Source: Rhodospirillaceae bacterium
GTDB lineage: Bacteria; Pseudomonadota; Alphaproteobacteria; Rhodospirillales; UBA2165
Direction: 5' to 3'
Assembly: GCA_018674495.1 (NCBI GenBank)
Contig: JABHAA010000063.1
Location: forward strand, 1 to 64,000
Length of the DNA stretch: 64,000 nt
The first letter of the stretch is position 1. Every line of letters starts with the position of its first letter. Under the pieces are notes generated by a model. That model ran no database searches. It was not told the DNA's origin and saw only the letters and a program-made list of their open reading frames with translations. Below, one piece after another: positions 1-8,161 of this stretch. Position numbers and translations under genes: made by a program.

Positions 1-228
1 CAATATATCGTGGAAAACGCTATTCTGATGCCGCATGGTGTTGATCCTATTTCCGTGTCCAATTCGTCGCGAAACGATTGGATGCAAGTAGAATCAATGC
101 CATGCACCTTGTCTACTAAATCTAAACCGGACAGCAGTGGATCAAGTCGGGTGATGACGATGGGGGAGCGTGATTCGTGCTAACGCTTGGGTTTTCGTCG
201 ATTTATCATTGATTTTTATAATTATTAT

Positions 229-256
229 TGATTTTTCGCCTTTTTTATGATATAAT
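229..256 (+). promoter_or_regulatory. Sigma-70-type promoter in AT-rich segment
   Basis: A TTGATT box at 229-234 and a TATAAT box at 251-256 are separated by 16 bases, close to the housekeeping consensus. They sit in a strongly AT-rich stretch (about 190-290) that contrasts with the GC-rich surroundings and contains two direct copies of ATTGATTTTT. A second TATAAT-like box lies at 268-273. The terminase-like gene starts at 293 after AAGGAA. This is a sequence match only. Confidence 0.5.
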
Positions 257-292
257 AATAAATTATTTATAATATCTCTAAGGAATTTCCAT

Positions 293-817
293 ATGAATCA
301 CACAGACTACGTTGCAGAACCAGACGCCCGCTTGGCCGAGCAACCAAATATCCGCGATGCAAAGACGGACGCCCCTATGGCCAACCATGCCATCCCCATG
401 GGGGCTGGGCACGGGGTGCTTTCCCCCAAACACGAAGCATTCGCCCGCGCCTATGCCGAAAACGCCAATGGCGCCGCAGCCGCACGATCAGCCGGCTATT
501 CGGTTGGCAATGCCAAGACCCAGGCAGCGGCGTTGCTCAATCGCGATGATGTCACCATGCGCGTCGCCGAGTTGGATGCCGAGATCGCGGCGGAGCGGCG
601 GGATGCGCTGGCTGGCTTCGTTAGCAAGCTGGAACCGGTGTTCGATGCGGCCCTCGAAGCCGGCGACCATGATACCGCCCTGCAAACCGTGGAATTGCAG
701 GCGCGCATTACCGGGCTCATCCATGGCGGCGCCACAGTGCGCCCGCGCAATGGACGCAGCACCGGGCCAGAGCCGCTGCCGCCGCACGAGGCGTTTTTGG
801 AATCGATCGGTGCGTAA
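293..817 (+). CDS. Terminase small subunit-like protein (orphan)
   Basis: The 174-residue product has a central segment (about residues 44-95) resembling the DNA-binding domain of phage terminase small subunits: LSPKHEAFARAYAENANG, then RSAGYS, then a leucine-rich LLNRDDV helix. In phages this subunit recognises the packaging site for the large ATPase subunit. No large terminase, portal or capsid gene follows, so this is an isolated copy, either a prophage remnant or a domesticated DNA-binding protein. Residues 1-40 contain two degenerate copies of an (A)-(K/E)-x-D-A peptide that also occurs in the 51-residue ORF at 1037. The start is supported by AAGGAA upstream. The AT-rich promoter region points to transferred DNA. 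The family call is moderate; the role is unknown. Confidence 0.6.
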   Translation: MNHTDYVAEPDARLAEQPNIRDAKTDAPMANHAIPMGAGHGVLSPKHEAFARAYAENANGAAAARSAGYSVGNAKTQAAALLNRDDVTMRVAELDAEIAAERRDALAGFVSKLEPVFDAALEAGDHDTALQTVELQARITGLIHGGATVRPRNGRSTGPEPLPPHEAFLESIGA

Positions 818-837
818 GAAGGATAAGAAGAAAGATT

Positions 838-970
838 TACCACAGAGGCAGTGAGACGGTGAGAAGTAGAAAAATGTGAATTACCACGGAGATCACAGAG
901 AACACAGAGCAGGAAAACAAGCGGGAATGCGCTGCGCGCGGCTAAAAACCTTCTCTGTATCTCTGTGGTT
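838..970. repeat. ACCACAGAG-type interspersed repeat, with inverted arm
   Basis: Two direct copies of a TTACCACRGAG motif occur at 838-848 and 881-891, the second continuing into ATCACAGAGAACACAGAG. An inverted copy (CTTCTCTGTATCTCTGTGGTT) closes the block at 950-970. The opposed arms could pair over a GC-rich centre (918-942). Similar CACAGAG-rich repeats are known from intergenic regions of many unrelated bacteria; that statement is from memory and was not searched. No gene was supported inside the block. Confidence 0.55.
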
Positions 971-986
971 CAAGCCTTTTACCCCT

Positions 987-1016
987 ACCAATCCATACCA
1001 ATCCATACAAAACCAT
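987..1016. repeat. Decamer tandem repeat
   Basis: Three head-to-tail units of ACCAATCCAT are present, two exact (987-996 and 997-1006) and one degenerate (1007-1016). They lie between the CACAGAG repeat block and the 51-codon ORF, upstream of the thiolase operon. The function is unknown; the array could be binding sites or a slippage product. Confidence 0.5.
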
Positions 1017-1036
1017 ACCGGATTAATATGTAAATT

Positions 1037-1192
1037 ATGTCGCATTCCATCACCCGTGTTGCAAAGACAGACGCCCGCTTGGCCGACCCGGCCAATCCCC
1101 AAGCGGGCTGGGCCAATTTTATGTCGCACCAATTCGAAATTTTACGCCATAATGCGCGCCAAACATTGACCCGGAAGGAACAAATCTCATGA
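1037..1192 (+). CDS. Small ORF (51 aa) coupled to thiolase; shares N-terminus with terminase-like protein
   Basis: This 51-codon frame starts at ATG 1037 and stops at TGA 1190-1192, overlapping the thiolase start (ATG 1189) as ATGA, a layout typical of translational coupling. Its residues 8-16 (VAKTDARLA) match residues 7-15 of the terminase-like protein at 293 (VAEPDARLA). At DNA level a 19-base segment is identical (1068-1086 and 321-339), and GCAAAGAC.GACGCCC recurs at 359-374. No domain was recognised. It may be a truncated relative of the upstream gene or a leader peptide. No strong ribosome site is visible. Confidence 0.35.
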   Translation: MSHSITRVAKTDARLADPANPQAGWANFMSHQFEILRHNARQTLTRKEQIS

Positions 1193-2355
1193 GCGGTTGC
1201 ATGGTGGGCTGGGCCCATTCGAAATTCGGCAAACATGAAGGCGTCGAGCTGGAAACGCTGATCACGGACGCCGCCATCGACGCTATGGAAGACGCCGGCG
1301 TGGCGCCCGCCGATGTGGACGAAATATTCATCGGCCATTTCGGCGGCGGCTTCGTTGCGCAGGATTTCCCCGCCTCGTTGGTGCTGCAAGCGCATCCCGA
1401 TCTTCGCTTCAAGCCGGCCACTCGCATCGAAAACGCCTGCGCCACCGGCACCGCCGCCATATACCAAGGCCTCAACGCCATCGCGGCGGGCAAGGCGCGC
1501 ATCGTTTTGTGCGTCGGCGTCGAAAAAATGACCGAGCTGGCCGGCGCCGCCATCGGCGAGGTTCTGACCAAAGCCTCCTACTACAAAGAAGAAGGCGGCG
1601 AGAACGGCTCGTTTGTCGATATCTTCGCCCGCATCGCCGATAGCTATTTCCAGAAATATGGCGACCAGTCCGATGCGTTGGCGCAGATCGCCGCCAAGAA
1701 CCACGCCAACGGATCGGTCAACGAATTGGCCCATTTCCAGAAAGACCTGGGCTATGATTTCTGCCGCAACGAGTCCGAAAAAAATCCATTCATATCGGGC
1801 CCGTTGAAGCGCACCGATTGCTCGCCGGTCACCGATGGCGCCGCCGCCGTTGTCCTCGCCGACGTGGAAACCGCCATGTCCATGAACAAAGCCGTATTGT
1901 TTCGCGCCGCCGTCCAAGTTAACGATTTCCTACCCATGTCCCGGCGCGACGTGACCCAGTTCGAAGGCGCCGAAACCGCCTGGTCCCAGGCCTTCGCGCA
2001 AGCCAATATTGATGTGAGCGGCCTCGATGTGGCGGAAGTGCATGACTGCTTCACCATCGCCGAACTCCTCATTTATGAAGCCATGGGATTGGCGGACAAG
2101 GGCCAAGGCGCGCGCGCCATTGCCGAGGGCTGGACGCAAAAAGACGGCAAGCTGCCGATCAACCCGTCGGGAGGCTTGAAATCCAAGGGCCATCCCATTG
2201 GGGCGACCGGCGCATCCATGCATGTGATGGCCGCCATGCAGACCAGGGGCGACGCCGGGCCGTTGCAGATCGACGGTGCCGAGGTGGCCGGCGTATTCAA
2301 CATGGGCGGCTCGGCGGTGGCCAATTACGTGTCGATCCTGCAGGCGATCCGGTAG
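1189..2355 (+). CDS. Thiolase family protein (acetyl-CoA acetyltransferase, SCP-x-like)
   Basis: This 388-residue thiolase-fold enzyme is predicted to cleave or form 3-ketoacyl-CoA with free CoA in the cytoplasm. The nucleophilic Cys is C84 in ENACATG. The HDCFT motif, the NPSGG loop and the C-terminal GHPIGATG motif carry the remaining active-site residues. The HDCFT arrangement and overall spacing resemble the SCP2/SCP-x type used in degradation of branched or steroid-like acyl chains rather than the classical FadA type. GGAAGGA lies just upstream of the start. An acyl-CoA ligase follows 3 bases after the stop, so the two probably share one transcript for CoA-dependent catabolism. The substrate cannot be told from sequence. 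Confidence 0.85.
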   Translation: MSGCMVGWAHSKFGKHEGVELETLITDAAIDAMEDAGVAPADVDEIFIGHFGGGFVAQDFPASLVLQAHPDLRFKPATRIENACATGTAAIYQGLNAIAAGKARIVLCVGVEKMTELAGAAIGEVLTKASYYKEEGGENGSFVDIFARIADSYFQKYGDQSDALAQIAAKNHANGSVNELAHFQKDLGYDFCRNESEKNPFISGPLKRTDCSPVTDGAAAVVLADVETAMSMNKAVLFRAAVQVNDFLPMSRRDVTQFEGAETAWSQAFAQANIDVSGLDVAEVHDCFTIAELLIYEAMGLADKGQGARAIAEGWTQKDGKLPINPSGGLKSKGHPIGATGASMHVMAAMQTRGDAGPLQIDGAEVAGVFNMGGSAVANYVSILQAIR

Positions 2356-2358
2356 CCG

Positions 2359-3870
2359 ATGAACCTCGCACGGCTTCTCCAGGGCGCGGCAGAGGCCGCA
2401 CCGGATTCGCCGGCCCTGTCGCACGGCACCAACACCGCCGCCACCTACGCCGAACACGCGGGCCGCTCAGGCTCCCTGGCCGGCGCCTTCCAGGAATTGG
2501 GCGCCCGGCCCGGTGACCGCATTGCGCTGGCCATGAATAACGCGCCCGCCTATTCGGAGATCCTGTTCGGCGCCTGGCATGCAGGCTGCGCAGCGGTGCC
2601 CATGAACGCGCGCCTGCACGCCTCGGAATTCGCCTGGATATTGGACAATTGCGGCGTGAGAATTTGTTTCGCCAGCCCCGAAATCGCCGAGGCCCTGGCC
2701 CCTTTAAGCGCCCAAATGCCGGCGCTGGAGCATATCATCGTCGCCGGCTCGGCGGCTCACGAAGCACTCTATGACGCCGCCCCCGCTCCCCTCGAAAACG
2801 CCGGCTCCGATTCTCTCGCCTGGCTGTTCTATACGTCTGGCACCACGGGCCGACCAAAAGGCGCCATGCTGACCCACGGAAATTTGCGCGCCATGATCCG
2901 CGCCTATTTCGTCAGCGTCGATACTATCGAGGCCAGCGACTGCATTATCCACGCGGCGCCCATGAGCCACGGCTCCGGGATTTACCTTTTGCCCCATGTG
3001 GCGGCTGGCGCCTGCCAGGTGACGCCGGCATCGGGCGGCTTCGAGAGCAGCGAAATCTTCGGGCTCCTAAAACACTGGCTGGGCGCGACGATGTTCATGG
3101 CGCCGACCATGGTGCAGCGTTTTGCGGCGGCAGCGGACGAGGCAGATTTGGCCGGACTCAAATCCATCATCTATGGCGGCGCGCCCATGTATGTGGAGAA
3201 CTGCTTAAATGCGATCCGCACCCTCGGCCCCAGGCTGATCCAGATTTACGGGCAAGGGGAAGCGCCCATGACCATTACCGCCCTCCCGCGCGCCGCCCAC
3301 ACAGACTTGGGCCACGGCAATTATCGCCAGCGGCTGGCCTCGGTAGGCGTTGCCCAGGACGGCGTGTCGGTGCGCTTGGCCGGCGAAGACGGCGCGGATG
3401 TGCCGACCGGGGAGACCGGCGAGATTCTGGTCAAGGGCGAGGTGGTCATGAACGGCTATTGGGACAACGAAGCGGCAACGGCGGCGGCGCTCCGGGATGG
3501 CTGGCTCTATACTGGCGATATGGGGGCGTTCGACGGCGACGGCTATCTGACCCTCAAAGACCGCTCCAAGGACGTGATCATCTCCGGCGGCTCCAACATC
3601 TATCCGCGCGAGGTGGAAGAGGTGCTGTTGCAGGACGCGCGGGTGCGCGAATGCGCGGTGATCGGCGCCCCAGACGCCGAATGGGGCGAGAGCGTTGTGG
3701 CGTTTATCGTTACGGCAGAAAACGAAAGCGTGACCGAAGCGGATCTGGACGCCCTCTGCCTCGCACAAATCGCCCGCTTCAAGCGGCCGAAGATGTACCG
3801 GTTCGTGAACGAACTACCGAAGAATAATTACGGTAAGGTTCTGAAACGGGAGCTCAGGGAAAACATGTAG
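2359..3870 (+). CDS. AMP-dependent acyl-CoA synthetase/ligase
   Basis: The 503-residue product belongs to the ANL adenylating superfamily and is predicted to activate a carboxylic acid with ATP and load it onto CoA. The P-loop-like A3 motif is YTSGTTGRPKGAMLTH (about residues 158-173). The A8 hinge region is GGSNIYPREVEE, preceded by YTGDMGAFDGDGYL. The A10 lysine lies in NNYGKVLKREL near the C-terminus. The length is usual for the family. It directly follows the thiolase, suggesting activation of an acid followed by thiolytic shortening. Medium- or long-chain fatty acid, or an aromatic acid, are all possible substrates. Confidence 0.88.
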   Translation: MNLARLLQGAAEAAPDSPALSHGTNTAATYAEHAGRSGSLAGAFQELGARPGDRIALAMNNAPAYSEILFGAWHAGCAAVPMNARLHASEFAWILDNCGVRICFASPEIAEALAPLSAQMPALEHIIVAGSAAHEALYDAAPAPLENAGSDSLAWLFYTSGTTGRPKGAMLTHGNLRAMIRAYFVSVDTIEASDCIIHAAPMSHGSGIYLLPHVAAGACQVTPASGGFESSEIFGLLKHWLGATMFMAPTMVQRFAAAADEADLAGLKSIIYGGAPMYVENCLNAIRTLGPRLIQIYGQGEAPMTITALPRAAHTDLGHGNYRQRLASVGVAQDGVSVRLAGEDGADVPTGETGEILVKGEVVMNGYWDNEAATAAALRDGWLYTGDMGAFDGDGYLTLKDRSKDVIISGGSNIYPREVEEVLLQDARVRECAVIGAPDAEWGESVVAFIVTAENESVTEADLDALCLAQIARFKRPKMYRFVNELPKNNYGKVLKRELRENM

Positions 3871-3911
3871 GGCAGAGGACACTTGGGCATGGCTGAGCGC
3901 GCGGCGCCATT

Positions 3912-3963
3912 TTGCAAGACAACCCGCGTGAGTGTTATAATCTTGAAAACAACGGTTCAAGAT
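3912..3963 (+). promoter_or_regulatory. Promoter with overlapping palindromic operator
   Basis: A TTGCAA box (3912-3917) and a perfect TATAAT box (3936-3941) are 18 bases apart. The -10 box runs into a perfect 8-base inverted repeat, ATCTTGAA (3940-3947) and TTCAAGAT (3956-3963). A palindrome across the transcription start is the usual place for a repressor site. The region controls the VOC/amidohydrolase genes that start at 3992. No regulator gene is adjacent. Confidence 0.55.
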
Positions 3964-3991
3964 AATCTTAAATTCCCCATCGGAGGCCCCC

Positions 3992-4636
3992 ATGGATGAC
4001 TTTCCCGAGCGCGCGTTTATTCCCGATCAGCCCAACCCCATCGCGACCGACGCCCCCGGCAGCGTCACCGAGATGCCGTCGCCTTCCTTCATCGGCCATA
4101 TTCACATCTGCACCGATGTCAACTACCAGGCCATGGTCGATTTCTATGTGGCCCTGTTCAATGGCGAGGTGACGGCGGTCAATCCGGGCAATCCGATGAC
4201 CTTCATCACCTACGATGAGTACGATCACCGGGTTGTGGTCATGTACAAGGAAGGCTGGGGCACCAAGCCGGAAAATCCGGTGGGCTATTCGCATCTGGCC
4301 TTCGGCTATCGCAGCCTGGGCGAGGTGGTCTTCATCTATAAACGCATGAAGGAATGGGGCTACAAGCCGCACTGGACGGTCAATCACGGCAATTCCACGT
4401 CGTTCTATTATCAGGACCCGGACGGCAACGATGTGGAAACCATGGTCGACAACTACCCGCCGGTCATAACCAAGTCTTACAAGAAGAATTACCAATTTTC
4501 CGAAGATTTCGGACCCATGCCGGACGGCAATTTCGATCCCGACAAGATGGTCGAACTGTACGAACAAGGGGTACCCGATACGGTGCTTCTGGACCGAAAT
4601 CAGGTGAAACGGCTGAAAGCCGAAGGGAAATTATAA
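3992..4636 (+). CDS. VOC (glyoxalase/extradiol dioxygenase) family protein
   Basis: The 214-residue protein contains one vicinal-oxygen-chelate module (about residues 30-150). Likely metal ligands are the His in GHIHI near residue 32, the His in YSHLAF near residue 94 and the Glu in DVETM near residue 149, the pattern of the extradiol-dioxygenase-like branch. It may open or isomerise a ring intermediate. A C-terminal tail of about 55 residues lies outside the module. It is followed after 26 bases by an amidohydrolase, a pairing common in aromatic breakdown clusters. The exact reaction is not predictable; glyoxalase-like activity is also possible. Confidence 0.75.
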   Translation: MDDFPERAFIPDQPNPIATDAPGSVTEMPSPSFIGHIHICTDVNYQAMVDFYVALFNGEVTAVNPGNPMTFITYDEYDHRVVVMYKEGWGTKPENPVGYSHLAFGYRSLGEVVFIYKRMKEWGYKPHWTVNHGNSTSFYYQDPDGNDVETMVDNYPPVITKSYKKNYQFSEDFGPMPDGNFDPDKMVELYEQGVPDTVLLDRNQVKRLKAEGKL

Positions 4637-4662
4637 ATCAAAAAATTGGGGAGGTGACGAAA

Positions 4663-6096
4663 ATGAGCCATGCAAACGGCACCGAGCGCCGGGGCGATAA
4701 AATCCGGGCGAAAGTGAACCATCCGGTCCTGGATACGGACGGCCATGTGCAGGAGTTGGATTTGGCCATTCCCGATTACTTGAAACAGGTGGCCGGGCCG
4801 GACGTGGTCAAGCGCTTCGAAGACATGTGGTTCAAACCCGCGCCCGAGGGCGTCCGGCGCACATTGTGGAACGTGCCGTCAGGCCCCAACACCAAGGACC
4901 GGGCGATGGCCATGCTGCCGAAGCTGCGCGCCGAGCGCCAGGAAGAGTGCGGCATCGATTTCGCCGTCATCTATTCCACCCGCGGCCTCGGCATGGGCTA
5001 CATACAAGACGCCGAAGTTCGCACCGCCGTCTGCCGCGCCATGAACATCATGAATTCTGAAAAATTCGCCGATTTTTCCGCCCATATGACGCCGGCTGCC
5101 CTGATCCCGGTGCAAACGCCCGAAGAAGGCATCAATGAGCTGGAATTCGCCGTCGGCGAGTTGGGCATGAAGACGATCATGGTCAATGGCGATGTGCGCG
5201 GCACGAACCCGAAGATCGCGGAATTGGCGCCGGAACTGGCCAAGCATGCCCGCTGGACCCATTCCCTGGCCGTCGATGCGCCATTTGACTACGATCCCTT
5301 CTGGGAGAAATGCGTAGAATTGAAAGTGGGGCCGGCCTGTCATTCGTCGGACCGGGGCGGCGGGCATTTCCGCTCGTCGCCGTCCAACTATGTGTTCAAT
5401 CATCTGGGCGGCTTCGCGGCGGGCTCCGAGTTTTTCTGCCGCTCGCTTTTCATGGGCGGTGTGACCCACCGGTTCCCGGGGCTAAATTTTGGCTTTTTGG
5501 AGGGCGGCGTCTCCTGGGCGGCACAGCTCTACAACGATATCTGCGAGCATTGGGAAAAGCGAAATATCGACACGCTTTTGGAAAATCTCGATCCGGAAAA
5601 GCTGGACGAGGAACTGATGGTCGAATTGTTCACCAAATATGGCGACGACAACCTGACGCCGGAACGCATCCGCGGCTACCGGCCGTCCAACTCCCACAAC
5701 AATTACGACCGGGACACCATCGATGAGTTCGCCGCCTGCGGCATCGGCCAAGAAAAGGACATCAAGGGTCTGTTCACCGATAATTTCTATTTCGGCTGCG
5801 AATCCGATGACCGCATGGTGGCCACCGCCTTCGATCCCAAGCTCAACGCCTTCGGCGCGACGCTGAAGGCGTTCTGGGGTTCCGACATTGGCCATTGGGA
5901 TGTGACCGACGCGTCGCTGGCGTTGTCGGACGCCTATGGCATGCTCGAAGAAGGGCTCCTGAACGAGGACAATTTCGAAGACTTCATGTTCACCAACGGG
6001 GTCTTGTTCCACGCTGGCAATAACCCGGATTTCTTCAACGGCACGGTTCTGGAGGATCAGGCGAACAAGGTCCTCGGCCAGGCAGCGGCGGCCTAG
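4663..6096 (+). CDS. Amidohydrolase family protein (ACMSD-like)
   Basis: The 477-residue protein begins with HPVLDTDGHVQE, matching the D-x-H metal motif that opens metal-dependent amidohydrolases of the aminocarboxymuconate-semialdehyde decarboxylase group (COG2159). Later motifs are ACHSSDRGG (about residues 226-234), LNFGFLEGG (barrel strand with acidic ligand) and FWGSDIGHWD (about residues 406-415), which supplies the final Asp. Such enzymes hydrolyse or decarboxylate ring-cleavage products. ATG 4663 is chosen because GGGGAGG (4647-4653) precedes it and the family motif begins soon after; the frame stays open upstream across the VOC gene but that part is not homologous. The next gene starts inside the stop codon (TAGTG). 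Confidence 0.8.
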   Translation: MSHANGTERRGDKIRAKVNHPVLDTDGHVQELDLAIPDYLKQVAGPDVVKRFEDMWFKPAPEGVRRTLWNVPSGPNTKDRAMAMLPKLRAERQEECGIDFAVIYSTRGLGMGYIQDAEVRTAVCRAMNIMNSEKFADFSAHMTPAALIPVQTPEEGINELEFAVGELGMKTIMVNGDVRGTNPKIAELAPELAKHARWTHSLAVDAPFDYDPFWEKCVELKVGPACHSSDRGGGHFRSSPSNYVFNHLGGFAAGSEFFCRSLFMGGVTHRFPGLNFGFLEGGVSWAAQLYNDICEHWEKRNIDTLLENLDPEKLDEELMVELFTKYGDDNLTPERIRGYRPSNSHNNYDRDTIDEFAACGIGQEKDIKGLFTDNFYFGCESDDRMVATAFDPKLNAFGATLKAFWGSDIGHWDVTDASLALSDAYGMLEEGLLNEDNFEDFMFTNGVLFHAGNNPDFFNGTVLEDQANKVLGQAAAA

Positions 6097-7091
6097 TGGC
6101 CTCTTCCAGCGGAAAAATCCTGGTGGTCGGCGGCGCCGGCTATATCGGCAGCCATACCGCCAAGGCCTTGTCGGAGGCCGGTATGCAGCCGGTGGTGGTC
6201 GATGATCTGTCCACCGGTCATGACTGGGCGGTCAAGTGGGGCCCGTTGGAGCGCTGCGATATCCGTGACGGGGCGGCTTTGGACGCGGTGTTCGAGAGCC
6301 ACGCACCGGACGCCGTGCTGCATTTCGCCAGCAAAATAAATGTGGGTGAATCGGTGACGGCGCCGGAGATTTATTACGATACCAACGTCACCGGCACCCT
6401 CAGCCTCCTGGATGCCATGCGCCGCCACGATTGCGCCAAGCTGGTGTTTTCATCGTCCTGCGCCGTGTACGGAACGCCCGAGCGCATGCCCCTTGATGAG
6501 AGCCATCCGTATGGTCCCATCAACCCTTACGGTTCGAGCAAGCTGATCGCCGAAACCATGATGGCGGATTTCGCCCACGCCTATGGGTTGGCCTATGTGG
6601 CCTTGCGCTATTTCAATGCCGCAGGCGCGGAATGGGAAGCCGGCATCGGCGAGGACCATCAGCCAGAAACCCATCTGATCCCGCTGGTGCTCGACGCCGC
6701 CATGGGCCGACGGGGCACCATCACCATCTTCGGCGAGGATTATCCGACGCCGGATGGCACTTGCGTCCGCGACTATATCCATGTGACCGATCTGGCGGAC
6801 GCGCATTTAAGGGCGCTGGAATATCTGCAGGGCGGCGGCGCATCGGACGCCTTCAACCTCGGCAACGGCGCCGGGTTTTCGGTGCGCGAAATCATCGACG
6901 CAGCGGTGCGCATCACAGGTGCTAAGGTTCCCATTGTCATGGGTGCGCGCCGAGACGGCGATCCGGCGGAGCTGATCAGCAATTCCGCCCGCGCCGCCGA
7001 AATCCTAGGCTGGACCCCGGCGCGCAGATCTATCGACATTCAGATCGAAAACGCCTGGCGTTGGCACCAGGTCCATTTTGGAAAGGATTGA
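6096..7091 (+). CDS. galE: UDP-glucose 4-epimerase
   Basis: The 331-residue extended short-chain dehydrogenase interconverts UDP-glucose and UDP-galactose using tightly bound NAD. The Rossmann motif is GGAGYIGSH (residues 12-20). The catalytic triad is Ser near 121, Y145 and K149 in NPYGSSKLIAE. The length and the YFNAAGA substrate loop are typical. It starts at GTG 6096, overlapping the amidohydrolase stop by one base, so it is probably cotranscribed even though its role is in surface sugar synthesis. A lipoprotein gene follows 3 bases later. Epimerases on related nucleotide sugars look similar, so substrate is less sure than family. Confidence 0.9.
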   Translation: MASSSGKILVVGGAGYIGSHTAKALSEAGMQPVVVDDLSTGHDWAVKWGPLERCDIRDGAALDAVFESHAPDAVLHFASKINVGESVTAPEIYYDTNVTGTLSLLDAMRRHDCAKLVFSSSCAVYGTPERMPLDESHPYGPINPYGSSKLIAETMMADFAHAYGLAYVALRYFNAAGAEWEAGIGEDHQPETHLIPLVLDAAMGRRGTITIFGEDYPTPDGTCVRDYIHVTDLADAHLRALEYLQGGGASDAFNLGNGAGFSVREIIDAAVRITGAKVPIVMGARRDGDPAELISNSARAAEILGWTPARRSIDIQIENAWRWHQVHFGKD

Positions 7092-7094
7092 AAT

Positions 7095-7697
7095 ATGCAT
7101 AAATACGGAATGCAATTCAGGCCTGCCGGGAAAGTCTTTGCCCTGCTGATGCTAGCGCTTCTGGCCGCCTGCAACACGGTGGCTCGGCCCGAGCGAATGG
7201 TGCCCGGCGCCAGCCAGGTGGCATCGCTGCCGGCGGCTACAAATATGCACGGCGCCATCGCAGAGGTACGCCTTATCGAGCGAGCCGGAACCAGCGGCGG
7301 CCTCGGTCTTCGGCTAACCCTCTTGGACTACGATGGACTGGCCGGTGCCGTCCGCAAAAGCCTCGCCAGCCGTGGGCTGATGGAGGCCAAGGGGGCAATG
7401 CGGCTGGAAATCCGTGAGCCCAGCACAGGATACGGTTTCACATTTCCAGGGGACCAGCCTTCGGTGATCAAGTTACAAGTTTTCATGCAAGCCGGCTATC
7501 GGCTAATCCGCAATTCCACCGGCGAACGGGTTTTCGATGAAACCGTAGAAAATTCACATGAGGAACTCGCATCCCGATCCGAATACGAATCCGACATTCG
7601 CGGCCGCCCGACGCCCAAGCTGCAAAGCGCGGTCGAGGCGGCGGTGCGCAATAACATCATCGAATTTTTGCGCCAGCTCGGGAAAGTCAAAGGGTGA
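7095..7697 (+). CDS. Predicted lipoprotein of unknown function
   Basis: The 200-residue protein starts with a lipoprotein signal: a basic N-terminus, a hydrophobic stretch (FALLMLALL) and the lipobox LLAAC with the lipidated Cys near residue 25. The mature part is soluble and mixed alpha/beta, with the segment RLEIREPSTGYGFTFPGD. No family was recognised. It is predicted to sit in the inner or outer membrane facing the periplasm. It lies 3 bases after galE, so a link with cell-envelope sugars is possible but unproven. It is convergent with the RidA-like gene. Confidence 0.6.
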   Translation: MHKYGMQFRPAGKVFALLMLALLAACNTVARPERMVPGASQVASLPAATNMHGAIAEVRLIERAGTSGGLGLRLTLLDYDGLAGAVRKSLASRGLMEAKGAMRLEIREPSTGYGFTFPGDQPSVIKLQVFMQAGYRLIRNSTGERVFDETVENSHEELASRSEYESDIRGRPTPKLQSAVEAAVRNNIIEFLRQLGKVKG

Positions 7698-7708
7698 AAA
7701 TGACCCCT

Positions 7709-8092
7709 CTATTCGATCACCGCCGTGAAGCTGCATTGCACCTTGGAGGCAGCGGTGGCGCTGCCGGGCAAGGTATGGCGCGTCGGGCGGGTGGCTTCGT
7801 CGGGGAACATGGCGACCCAGGGCTCGTTCAGCTTGGCGCGCGCCGACGGATCGCCCATCCAGAAGGTGATCTTCAAGATATCTTCTGTGCTGCCGCCGGC
7901 GGCTTCGACGATGCGCTGAATATGGCCGAACAGGTTGGTGAGCTGATCGTCCATGGCTTCGGGCATGTCGCCGCTGACCGGATCCTTGCCAGAGATGACG
8001 CCGGTCTGCACAAAGGGGCCGATGCGGCTGGCCGCCGGGATCGGATTGCCGTGCATGAATTCCTTCACATAGATCGCTGTTCGTTTGGCCAT
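7709..8092 (-). CDS. RidA/YjgF/YER057c/UK114 family protein
   Basis: The 127-residue protein has the length and pattern of the RidA family: a GPFVQTGVISGKDP core, a VEAAGGSTEDILKITFWM helix-strand and a final CSFTAVIE strand. Archetypal members deaminate reactive enamine/imine intermediates; others act in ring catabolism, and the conserved arginine of true RidA is not evident here. ATG at 8092 is chosen because GGAGGTG lies just upstream; a longer reading frame would run into the divergent gene at 8162. It is convergent with the lipoprotein and divergent from the carboxymuconolactone-decarboxylase-like gene. Confidence 0.8.
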   Translation of the reverse strand: MAKRTAIYVKEFMHGNPIPAASRIGPFVQTGVISGKDPVSGDMPEAMDDQLTNLFGHIQRIVEAAGGSTEDILKITFWMGDPSARAKLNEPWVAMFPDEATRPTRHTLPGSATAASKVQCSFTAVIE

Positions 8093-8161
8093 AATCGCAC
8101 CTCCTGGTTGGACTGTATTGGCTCCGATCATAGCGCCTTGAATTGGCAGGAGTAAAACGAG

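Noticed and set aside
1..183. Open frame from the window edge to a TAA at 181-183
   Set aside because: No start, no recognised motif and no upstream context; it may be the end of a gene outside the window but cannot be supported.
985..1917. Minus-strand frame of about 310 codons
   Set aside because: Opposite the thiolase gene and the upstream repeats; Gly/Ala/Val-rich shadow with no motif.
4354..4662. N-terminal extension of the amidohydrolase
   Set aside because: Overlaps the VOC gene in another frame, with no homology; a good ribosome site marks the start at 4663.
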